Source: Candidatus Zhuqueibacterota bacterium 4572_119 (GTDB lineage: Bacteria > Zhuqueibacterota > Zhuqueibacteria > Thermofontimicrobiales > Thermofontimicrobiaceae). Taken from it: a stretch of DNA of 24,671 bases. Shown here piece after piece: positions 16,880 to 23,321 of the stretch (its first letter is position 1; each line of letters opens with the position of its first letter). Below the pieces are notes generated by a model. That model was given only the letters and a program-made list of their open reading frames with translations, was not told where the DNA came from and ran no database searches. Both the position numbers and the translations under genes were made by a program. The stretch spans positions 1 through 24,671 of the forward strand of contig NBLI01000004.1 of NCBI GenBank assembly GCA_002084535.1, written 5' to 3'.

Positions 16880-17391
16880 TTCAGATCTGCCAAAAGTTTC
16901 GCGGCTTTTATTATCAATCGAATTTGACTTTTGTCCTGACATTCAAATATAATCTCGTCAATAGATTTATTGAGTTTTGGGTGAAAAAAGCGACTTGCTA
17001 TTTCTTTAAGTGGAATTAAAACAAATCGCCTTAAATGAAGCTGCGGATGAGGTATCACCAAATCCGGCAAATCCAAGCTGACATCTCCATAAGCTAAAAT
17101 GTCAATGTCAATTTTCCGCGGACCCCAGCGATATGTTTTTTCCCTGCCAATTTTTTTCTCAATTTCTTTAATCCTGTCAAGCAGTTGAACCGGGTCAAAA
17201 TCAGTTGCTATTTGAGCAACCGCGTTATAAAACCTGGGCTGATCTGTTTCACCAAATGGTTCAGTTTCATAAAATGATGAAAGCCGCCTAATTTCTGTCC
17301 GATTGTCTGATTCAAATTCCCGCAAACAATCAAAAAGGTTTTTTCTCCTATCACCAAGATTGCTTCCCAGTCCAAGAAAGATGGGCATCAT
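16876..17391 (-). CDS. folK: 2-amino-4-hydroxy-6-hydroxymethyldihydropteridine pyrophosphokinase
   Basis: 171 residues, usual size. FolK transfers pyrophosphate from ATP to the pterin in folate synthesis. Signature elements: FLGLGSNLGDRRKNL at the N-terminus, SSFYETEPFGETDQPRFYNAV, LLDRIKEIEKKIGRE, and the catalytic RWGPRKIDIDIL (usually RWGPRTLDLDIL) with both Mg-binding aspartates, then IPHPQLHLRRFVLIPL. Two adjacent ATG codons (17391 and 17388) are possible starts. The stop overlaps the deoxynucleoside kinase start. Upstream lies the groEL terminator, so this gene starts its own transcript. Confidence 0.94.
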   Translation of the reverse strand: MMPIFLGLGSNLGDRRKNLFDCLREFESDNRTEIRRLSSFYETEPFGETDQPRFYNAVAQIATDFDPVQLLDRIKEIEKKIGREKTYRWGPRKIDIDILAYGDVSLDLPDLVIPHPQLHLRRFVLIPLKEIASRFFHPKLNKSIDEIIFECQDKSQIRLIIKAAKLLADLK

Positions 17392-17488
17392 TATATTAAG
17401 CTATTTTTTTGTCAGATTTTATTGAGCGTTATAGTGCAAATATATTAAACAACAATATATTAAAACATTTTAATTTTGTCAAGATAAA

Positions 17489-17521
17489 AAAAACCCCGCC
17501 ATTCAAAATACCGGGGTTTTT
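17489..17521 (-). terminator. Rho-independent terminator of the groES-groEL operon
   Basis: The perfect 10-bp stem AAAAACCCCG (17489-17498) / CGGGGTTTTT (17512-17521) has a 13-nt loop. It lies 21 bp past the groEL stop and on the minus strand is followed by a run of T. The A/T tracts on both sides would let it work in either direction. Confidence 0.88.
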
Positions 17522-17542
17522 GATATATTCGTTGTTTAATTC

Positions 17543-19171
17543 TTAGTACATTCCGCCCATTCCACCGCCAGGAGGCATTGCGGGAGCTGCTGGTTCTTCT
17601 TCAGGTTTATCCACGATTGTGGCTTCCGTCATCAACATCAACCCAGAAATACTGGCCGCGTTTTCCAGAGCGATCCTGGAAACCTTTGTCGGGTCAATAA
17701 TACCGGATTTCATCAGTTCTACAAATGTTTCGTTTTCAGCGTTGAAACCGAAATCATCTTTACCTTCTTTAACTTTCTGTACAACAATTGAACCTTCCCA
17801 GCCCGCGTTTTCAGCGATTTGACGAATTGGTTCTTCAAGTGCCCGGCGAACAATTTCAGCGCCAATCTTGACATCACCTTCTAATTTCAGGTTATCAAGA
17901 GCTTTTAAAGCGCGGATATATACAACACCGCCACCAGGAACAATACCTTCTTCAACTGCAGCGCGGGTCGCGTGCAATGCATCTTCCACACGGGCTTTCT
18001 TTTCTTTCATCTCAACTTCAGTGGCTGCGCCAACGTTTAATACAGCAACGCCGCCCGCTAATTTTGCCAATCTTTCCTGCAATTTTTCACGGTCATAATC
18101 AGAGCTTGTGGCTTCGATCTGGTTTTTAATTTGAGAAATTCGCGCTTTAATGTCTTTGGTTGAACCAGCGCCTTCAACGATGGTCGTATTGTCTTTGTCA
18201 ATACTCACATGTTTTGCTGTTCCCAAATCATTCAAAGTTGTATTTTCAAGTTTAAAACCGGTTTCCTCGGAAATGACCTGACCACCGGTTAAAACCGCGA
18301 TATCTTCCAGCATGGCTTTTCTACGGTCGCCAAAACCCGGAGATTTTACTGCGGCAACTTTCAAAGTTCCGCGGATTTTGTTTACGACGAGTGTTGCCAA
18401 AGCTTCGCCATCAATATCTTCAGCGATAACGAGTAATGGTTTGCCTGTTTGGGCTGTCTTCTCTAATACAGGTAGCAAGTCTTTCATTACAGAGATTTTT
18501 TTGTCATAAATTAAAATGTAGGGATCTTCCAAGACAGCTTCCATAGCATCCATATCAGTCGCAAAATAAGGAGACAGATAACCACGATCAAATTGCATTC
18601 CTTCAACTACTTCCAGCGCGGTTTCTGTTGTTTTTGCTTCTTCAACTGTAATAACGCCATCTTTGCCAACTTTTTCCATTGCGTCAGCAATCAAGTCGCC
18701 AATTGCACGGTCATTGTTCGCGGAAATCGCGCCAACCTGAGCGATCTCTTCTTTATCCTGAATTTCTTTGCTCATTTTTTTCACTTCGTCAATAACAGCC
18801 TTAACAGCAACGTCAATCCCGCGTTTCAAATGTGTCGGATTTGCACCAGCGGTGACATTTTTCAATCCTTCTTTGTAAATTGCTTGTGCCAGCACTGTTG
18901 CTGTCGTAGTTCCATCACCAGCAATATCACTGGTTTTAGATGCAACTTCTTTAACCATTTGAGCGCCCATGTTTTCAACTGGATCTTCAAGTTCAATTTC
19001 TTTAGCAACTGTAACACCGTCTTTTGTTACGGTAGGAGCGCCAAACTTTTTATCGATAACAACATTGCGCCCCTTTGGTCCAAGGGTAACCTTGACTGTG
19101 TCAGCCAATACATCCAAGCCTTTTTTTAACTGGGCTCTGGCATCTGTATTATAATCTATTAATTTTGCCAT
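17543..19171 (-). CDS. groEL: Chaperonin GroEL
   Basis: 542 residues, full length. The 60-kDa ring subunit folds proteins together with GroES. Visible: VKVTLGPKGRNVVIDKKFGAPTVTKDG near the N-terminus, the nucleotide-site GDGTTTATVLAQ, the apical domain with FDRGYLSPYF, the second equatorial stretch ALHATRAAVEEGIVPGGGV and the mobile GGGMGGMY tail. AGGAGG precedes the start by ~10 nt. It is the second gene of a two-gene heat-shock operon with groES 48 bp upstream, controlled by the CIRCE operator at 19575-19601 and closed by the hairpin at 17489. Confidence 0.99.
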   Translation of the reverse strand: MAKLIDYNTDARAQLKKGLDVLADTVKVTLGPKGRNVVIDKKFGAPTVTKDGVTVAKEIELEDPVENMGAQMVKEVASKTSDIAGDGTTTATVLAQAIYKEGLKNVTAGANPTHLKRGIDVAVKAVIDEVKKMSKEIQDKEEIAQVGAISANNDRAIGDLIADAMEKVGKDGVITVEEAKTTETALEVVEGMQFDRGYLSPYFATDMDAMEAVLEDPYILIYDKKISVMKDLLPVLEKTAQTGKPLLVIAEDIDGEALATLVVNKIRGTLKVAAVKSPGFGDRRKAMLEDIAVLTGGQVISEETGFKLENTTLNDLGTAKHVSIDKDNTTIVEGAGSTKDIKARISQIKNQIEATSSDYDREKLQERLAKLAGGVAVLNVGAATEVEMKEKKARVEDALHATRAAVEEGIVPGGGVVYIRALKALDNLKLEGDVKIGAEIVRRALEEPIRQIAENAGWEGSIVVQKVKEGKDDFGFNAENETFVELMKSGIIDPTKVSRIALENAASISGLMLMTEATIVDKPEEEPAAPAMPPGGGMGGMY

Positions 19172-19219
19172 ATCTTTTTATCCTCCTTACAGGGATTTTT
19201 TATTAATATTTTTGTTTTT

Positions 19220-19504
19220 TTACATTACTGCAAGAATATCACTTTCACGCATGATTAAATACTCTTCATTATCAACTGTCACTTCTGTTCCTGAATATTT
19301 TCCATATAATACCACATCACCCTTCTTAACCTCCATGGGAATTTTTTCACCATTCTCAGAAATTTTTCCGGGTCCAGCCGCAACGATTTCTCCCTGCATT
19401 GGTTTTTCTTTCGCTGTGTCAGGAATAATAATTCCTGATTGATTTTTTTCTTCCGGATCAAGTGGTTTTACAACAACACGATCGGATAAGGGTCTAATGT
19501 TCAT
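19220..19504 (-). CDS. groES: Co-chaperonin GroES
   Basis: 94 residues, typical length. Forms the seven-membered lid of GroEL. Features: N-terminal IRPLSDRVVVKPLDPEEKNQSG, the mobile loop SGIIIPDTAKEKPMQGEIVA, the dome-region PGKISENGEKIPMEVK, and VVLYGKYSGTEV with EEYLIMRESDILAV at the end. GGAGGAG sits 5 nt before the ATG. The leader of about 70-110 nt carries the CIRCE inverted repeat, so expression should rise on heat shock when HrcA releases the operator. Confidence 0.98.
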   Translation of the reverse strand: MNIRPLSDRVVVKPLDPEEKNQSGIIIPDTAKEKPMQGEIVAAGPGKISENGEKIPMEVKKGDVVLYGKYSGTEVTVDNEEYLIMRESDILAVM

Positions 19505-19574
19505 CAGTACTCCTCCATGTTTGAATAATTCTTAATGAGTAAATATTTGATTTTTTTAATGTTTCGTTTCAAAT

Positions 19575-19601
19575 TTAGCACTCTACAACAAAGAGTGCTA
19601 A
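19575..19601 (-). promoter_or_regulatory. CIRCE operator (HrcA binding site)
   Basis: A perfect consensus inverted repeat: TTAGCACTC, a 9-nt spacer, GAGTGCTAA. It lies 70 bp upstream of groES and just downstream of the -10 box. This is the known HrcA repressor site of bacterial groE operons; hrcA itself is not in the window. Confidence 0.97.
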
Positions 19602-19613
19602 TTTCGCACTGTA

Positions 19614-19641
19614 AATATAATAAATATAATATAATTTGCAA
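19614..19641 (-). promoter_or_regulatory. groES: Probable groES-groEL promoter
   Basis: On the minus strand: -35-like TTGCAA (19636-19641), 16-bp spacer, -10-like TATATT (19614-19619, 5 of 6). The start point would fall just before or at the edge of the CIRCE repeat, the normal geometry for HrcA repression. The whole stretch is AT-rich, so nearby alternatives exist. Confidence 0.5.
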
Positions 19642-19851
19642 GACTAATACATTGTTCGGTGACACGCAAAACAAACGAGTGGCGGCTCATTTCAATTTAA
19701 TAACAACAAGTCGCTAATTTCTGTCAACATACTCCACATTTCGTTCCAATATGAATTCATCACCTCTGCTTCCGATTTATAACTCTATTTGATTATTAAC
19801 TACTCAGTTGGATTCACCCTTTTCAGCGATATTTGAATTAATTGAACAAAT

Positions 19852-19948
19852 GTAATACATCAGATACTGGTGGCAGACAGAGATGTCGTACACTTCAACT
19901 AAATAATAAATTGTGCCGTCAACAATTATATTTATTGATTTCATAGAT
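19852..19948. repeat. Direct repeat R1 (left of the AllH-FdrA pair)
   Basis: 97 bp that align without gaps to 22876-22972 (constant offset 3024) with about 10 mismatches, roughly 90% identity. The central 33 nt around ACTGGTGGCAGACAGAGATG are identical. R1 is interrupted at its right end by the MITE-like element; similarity to R2 appears to resume after it. Confidence 0.85.
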
Positions 19949-20070
19949 GAGTCCATTCTAAAAACCAGGTATTTTAAGATTTTTCATAAATTATGGTGCT
20001 ATAACTTCAATATAAACATTTCTTGTTTTGATTGGAAAATACCTGGTTTTTACCTTTTTAGAGTTGACTC
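19949..20070. mobile_element. MITE-like insertion with target-site duplication
   Basis: A 122-bp element. Terminal inverted repeats are GAGTCCATTCTAAAAA on the left and, read inward from the right end, GAGTCAACTCTAAAAA (14 of 16 match). A second inverted pair inside is AAAAACCAGGTATTTT on the left and AAAATACCTGGTTTTT on the right. ATAGAT is present on both sides (19943-19948 and 20071-20076) as a target duplication, and R2 at the other end of the cassette shows a related site without the insert. It is too short to encode a transposase, so it depends on one elsewhere. Confidence 0.75.
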
Positions 20071-20334
20071 ATAGATAGTATCAACAATTACAATTTCAAG
20101 TGTGCGACGTCTTGAATACTCCCATAACTGAGGCGTTACGAACAAACAATTTTTTGCTTGATATTGAATCGATTTACTACTATATTGGATACTGGATTTA
20201 AAAACTGTGCTCAACTTTTCTATAATCTTGGCAAAAAACAACACGCCCTAACATTAAAGTAAAACCCAAATAACAACACTAATAACAAATCACCAAGTAC
20301 TATCCATGGAAACTTTCTTCGATTGAGCTAATCT

Positions 20335-21225
20335 ATGACAATACGATTATTGAGTTTTGGAGATAAAATAGTTAGCGGTACTTATCACGCACATTCAAAA
20401 TTTTCTTCTGTTACCAACTTCACTTGTGGAGAAAGGGTAATTTCGCTTTTAAAAAATAAAGACCTTAAATCCCCTTCCAATATTATTGTTCAAAATCATG
20501 ACATTCAAAAAATCAATACGATTACTGTCGCAAAAAAAGTTATCTGTTTTGATAATATCCCGGTTGAGATCGATAGAGAAAAAATTTATAACTCCACGAT
20601 AAAATTTCCAACAGTCAGCCGTCAGCGCTATCTTGAAAACCTACATACGTGCGAAAAATATTTGGTGTCTTTCCCGTGTCCTAAAAGCCTTGCTTTCCTG
20701 ATAAACGATAATTTAGAAAATGAATTCAGCCAGGGCTTTGAAAAATTAGTCGCTCTAAAATTAAAAGCAGGGGTAACTAAAATTTTTACCCGCGACTTGT
20801 TAGCAGGTATAAAAATGATTCGCGGAGTTGGCTTCGGTCTTACTCCGAGCGGAAATGATTTCATAGCGGGTTTGCTTATTGCTTTATTTGTCCTTGAAAA
20901 TATCTACCATATAAATTATCAACAATTAAGAAAAAAAATATTTCTTCTTTCTAAAAGCGATTGTCTTCTTTCCAACTCTTTCCTTTATTTCGCGAGCAAG
21001 GGGTATTTTTTTGAAATTTTAAAAAACTTTGTTTTATCCTTGTTTTATAAAGACAAAAAAAATGCTTCCATTTGTTTAAAAAAATTATTATATATTGGTA
21101 GCACTTCCGGCTGCGATTTGGCTACCGGGCTTCTGATGACTTTAAAAAAACATGAGTCTCTATCTGCCAGTACTTTTTTCAGGACTGCAAGTAAAATTTC
21201 AACGCAACGCGAATTATCTGAATAA
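20335..21225 (+). CDS. allH: Oxamate carbamoyltransferase subunit AllH (DUF2877 family)
   Basis: 296 residues. The family was long DUF2877; E. coli YlbF/AllH is now known as a subunit of oxamate carbamoyltransferase with FdrA/AllF and YlbE/AllG, which splits oxalurate to oxamate and carbamoyl phosphate. The diagnostic stretches are present: GVGFGLTPSGNDFIAGLLIAL (about 164-184; the family usually has S-G-D-D) and a late GSTSGCDLATGLLMTL. The N-terminal half (SVTNFTCGERVISLL and onward) is poorly conserved. No strong ribosome site precedes the ATG. It lies on the plus strand, opposite to everything to its left, and FdrA follows after 95 bp. Lysine- and phenylalanine-rich coding and high AT content set it apart from the housekeeping genes. 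Confidence 0.82.
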   Translation: MTIRLLSFGDKIVSGTYHAHSKFSSVTNFTCGERVISLLKNKDLKSPSNIIVQNHDIQKINTITVAKKVICFDNIPVEIDREKIYNSTIKFPTVSRQRYLENLHTCEKYLVSFPCPKSLAFLINDNLENEFSQGFEKLVALKLKAGVTKIFTRDLLAGIKMIRGVGFGLTPSGNDFIAGLLIALFVLENIYHINYQQLRKKIFLLSKSDCLLSNSFLYFASKGYFFEILKNFVLSLFYKDKKNASICLKKLLYIGSTSGCDLATGLLMTLKKHESLSASTFFRTASKISTQRELSE

Positions 21226-21320
21226 CTTAATATGTAAAACTAATTTTTACCGTTCATGCCACAACTTGATAGCGAAAACAATATTGATCATTTTTAATCC
21301 TCAAAATAAAAGGTATTAAT

Positions 21321-22874
21321 TTGGAAAGAAAAGGCAAAATTAAAAAAGGCGAATATTACGACTCTGTCAGTTTGATGATTGTTTCAAGAAAAATAAATGA
21401 AATTAAGGGAATTATCGATTCCGCTGTCGTTATGGGCACCGCCGAAAACAAAGCCATCCTGAAAGCTGCGGGACTCTTTCTTCCGGAATTTGAAAACACC
21501 ACCGACACTGACCTTTTAATTGGAATAAAGGCAGAAGGAAAAAGTATCATCAATGAAGCAATGAACACCATAGAAAAGCTTTTTTCCGATTTAAAAAATT
21601 CAACAGATGATACTTCCGATTTTTTACCTCGAAGCTTGGAAGGAGCGATAAGGCAACTTCCAGAAGCGAATCTCTCCCTAATTTCTGTTGCCGGTAAATA
21701 CGCTGCCAGTGAAGCAAAAAAAGCGCTCCGAAACGGACTACACGTAATGATCTTTTCCGACAATGTTCCCATCGAAGACGAGATAGACCTAAAACAATTT
21801 GCCAAAAAAAAAGAGCTTCTCGTCATGGGACCCGACTGCGGAACCGCAATTATAAATAACATTCCACTCGCTTTTGCCAATGCTGTAAACAAAGGAAATA
21901 TCGGGATTGTTGCTGCATCGGGAACGGGATTGCAGGAAATTAGTTCTATTATTTCAAACGCGGGTGCAGGAATTTCACAGGCTATCGGCACCGGCGGACG
22001 GGACATTTCAAAACAGGTTGGCGGGATCATGTTCATCGAGGCGTTAAAAACTTTGAATGAAGATGAAGAAACAAAAATAATTGTGCTTGTTTCCAAACCT
22101 CCTCATGCTGATGTTCTCCAAAAAATTTCCCGCGAAATAAAACAAATTGAGAAACCTGTCATTGCAATGTTCATTGGCGGGGACGAAAAACTGGTAAAAT
22201 CGTCAGGTGCAATCGCTGCTGCTACACTTGAAGAAGCCGCGATTATTGCAATCAACCTTGCCACAGGACAAGACCCGGAGCAGTCAAAAGCGGGCTTACA
22301 ATTTAGAAATCAAAAAATAGACAAGTTAGCACAAATTGAAGCAAAGAAAAAAACTGTAAACCAAAAATATCTCCGCGGGCTTTTCAGCGGTGGAACACTC
22401 TGCGACGAAACACAACTGATATTGCAAAAATACATCGGCGATGTTTACAGCAACACCCCGCTTAATCCGGAATACAAATTAAAAGATTCCAATCAATGTT
22501 TTGAAAATACAATTCTTGATTTAGGTGAGGATGAATTCACTGTGGGCAGACCACACCCAATGATCGATTTTTCTTTGAGGAATGAAAAAATCATTGAACA
22601 GGCAGAAAACAAAAATGTCGCTGTAATCTTGCTGGATGTGGTTCTCGGTTTTGGTGCAAACCTTGCTCCGTCCGCGGAACTCGTTCCGGTCATAAAAAAG
22701 GCGCTAAAAAAATCACCAGAATTAACTTTGGTTTGTTCTGTTACCGGAACAGAAAAAGACCCGCAAAACAAAAAGAAAGTCAAATCCGAATTAGAAAACG
22801 CCGGAGCTATGGTGATGGACTCGAACGCTGCGGCAAGTGAGGTGGCAGGAAAGATAATCAAAAATCTAAAATAA
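21321..22874 (+). CDS. fdrA: Oxamate carbamoyltransferase subunit FdrA/AllF (acyl-CoA synthetase-like)
   Basis: 517 residues (E. coli FdrA about 555). Begins at a TTG with AAAGG about 7 nt upstream; the encoded IKKGEYYDSVSLMIVSRK matches the FdrA N-terminus (IKKGxxxDSVSLMxxSRK), which supports this start. Other motifs: VVMGTAENKAIL, LPEANLSLISVAGKYAA, MIFSDNVPIEDEI, LLVMGPDCGTAI, ASGTGLQEISSIIS, GTGGRDISKQVGG, VSKPPHADV, GLFSGGTLCDET, VGRPHPMIDFSLRN and VTGTEKDPQNKKK. The fold is two succinyl-CoA-synthetase-like halves. With AllH it should act in purine or allantoin breakdown to yield carbamoyl phosphate. AllG (DUF1116) and carbamate kinase are not in the window. The stop codon is one base from repeat R2. 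Confidence 0.93.
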   Translation: MERKGKIKKGEYYDSVSLMIVSRKINEIKGIIDSAVVMGTAENKAILKAAGLFLPEFENTTDTDLLIGIKAEGKSIINEAMNTIEKLFSDLKNSTDDTSDFLPRSLEGAIRQLPEANLSLISVAGKYAASEAKKALRNGLHVMIFSDNVPIEDEIDLKQFAKKKELLVMGPDCGTAIINNIPLAFANAVNKGNIGIVAASGTGLQEISSIISNAGAGISQAIGTGGRDISKQVGGIMFIEALKTLNEDEETKIIVLVSKPPHADVLQKISREIKQIEKPVIAMFIGGDEKLVKSSGAIAAATLEEAAIIAINLATGQDPEQSKAGLQFRNQKIDKLAQIEAKKKTVNQKYLRGLFSGGTLCDETQLILQKYIGDVYSNTPLNPEYKLKDSNQCFENTILDLGEDEFTVGRPHPMIDFSLRNEKIIEQAENKNVAVILLDVVLGFGANLAPSAELVPVIKKALKKSPELTLVCSVTGTEKDPQNKKKVKSELENAGAMVMDSNAAASEVAGKIIKNLK

Positions 22875-22875
22875 G

Positions 22876-22972
22876 GTAATACTTCAATTACTGGTGGCAG
22901 ACAGAGATGTCGTACACTTCAATTAAGTAATAAATTGTGCCATCAACAATTAAATTTTTTGATTTCCTGGAT
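22876..22972. repeat. Direct repeat R2 (right of the AllH-FdrA pair)
   Basis: Gapless partner of R1 (19852-19948), about 90% identical, same orientation. It begins one base after the FdrA stop. It has the uninterrupted form of the site (GGATAGT) where R1 carries the MITE. Confidence 0.85.
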
Positions 22973-22980
22973 AGTGCCAG

Positions 22981-23002
22981 AGATTCGCCAAAAAACGAAT
23001 CT
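22981..23002 (+). terminator. Possible FdrA terminator hairpin
   Basis: A perfect stem AGATTCG / CGAATCT with an 8-nt loop, 106 bp past the FdrA stop. It is followed by GATTTTATG, only a short T tract, so it is a weak candidate. Confidence 0.35.
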
Positions 23003-23132
23003 GATTTTATGTGAGAAACTTATTATTTGAATCATGAGATTCCAGTATCCGCCAAAAATCGGTGGAATTGGAACGACACAATATAACTAATTGTATTTTA
23101 AGCTAATAGCTGTTTCAGGTTTCTTGAAAATA

Positions 23133-23286
23133 CTTGAACAAAAACTATTAAACAGTGTCATTTCGAGTCCGCCGCGGCAGATCGAGAAATCTATATATCC
23201 CGATAAATTAATGGCTTAATCAGATTTCTTCCCCGCAAAGCGGATTCGAAATGACAAAAACAGGAGTTTTCGTTCAGACATTAAAT
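23133..23286. repeat. Dispersed palindromic repeat, copy B (long form)
   Basis: Shares CTTGAA, AGTGTC, GAGAAATCTAT, CCCGATAAA, TAATGGCTTAA and GTTTTCGTTC, in order, with copy A at 3903-4010. Copy B carries extra inverted arms: GTCATTTCGAGTCCGC (23157-23172) against GCGGATTCGAAATGAC (23240-23255), 15 of 16 paired, with GAGAAATCT / AGATTTCTT inside. It could form a long stem-loop and may help to end transcription of the two convergent genes. Confidence 0.72.
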
Positions 23287-23321
23287 ATTTTACAAGTAAT
23301 CCCTATATTCCAAACCTAAAA

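Larger units (their letters stand above)
19505..20334. other. 830-bp non-coding region between groES and AllH
   Basis: It contains the groE promoter and CIRCE (19575-19641), direct repeat R1 (19852-19948), a MITE-like insertion (19949-20070) with its target duplication, and about 260 bp of AT-rich DNA up to the AllH start. A 64-codon minus-strand frame at 20050-20244 is not credible as a gene, because its C-terminus is read from the MITE. The region separates the minus-strand housekeeping block from the plus-strand AllH-FdrA pair and looks like a site of repeated insertion. Confidence 0.6.
22875..23321. other. 447-bp region between FdrA and the convergent molybdenum hydroxylase
   Basis: Contains repeat R2 (22876-22972), a 7-bp stem hairpin at 22981-23002, a longer imperfect hairpin around 23036-23069, and dispersed palindromic repeat copy B (about 23133-23286). 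No reading frame is credible. As a convergent intergenic region it should hold terminators for both genes; the hairpins are candidates. Confidence 0.6.

Noticed and set aside
16880..16942. Longer start for the deoxynucleoside kinase
   Set aside because: The extension overlaps the end of folK in a different frame; the ATG at 16879 has an ATGA overlap and fits the family length.
18593..19129. 178-codon plus-strand reading frame opposite groEL
   Set aside because: Antisense shadow of a highly conserved gene; composition (Cys/Phe/Asn-rich) follows groEL codon use and there is no ribosome site.
20050..20244. 64-codon minus-strand reading frame in the groES-AllH gap
   Set aside because: Its end is read from the MITE-like element, it has no recognisable domain, and the region is otherwise made of repeats.
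23036..23069. Imperfect hairpin as a terminator of the molybdenum hydroxylase gene
   Set aside because: The stem is broken by a bulge, has no T tract on the minus strand and lies over 250 bp from the stop codon.
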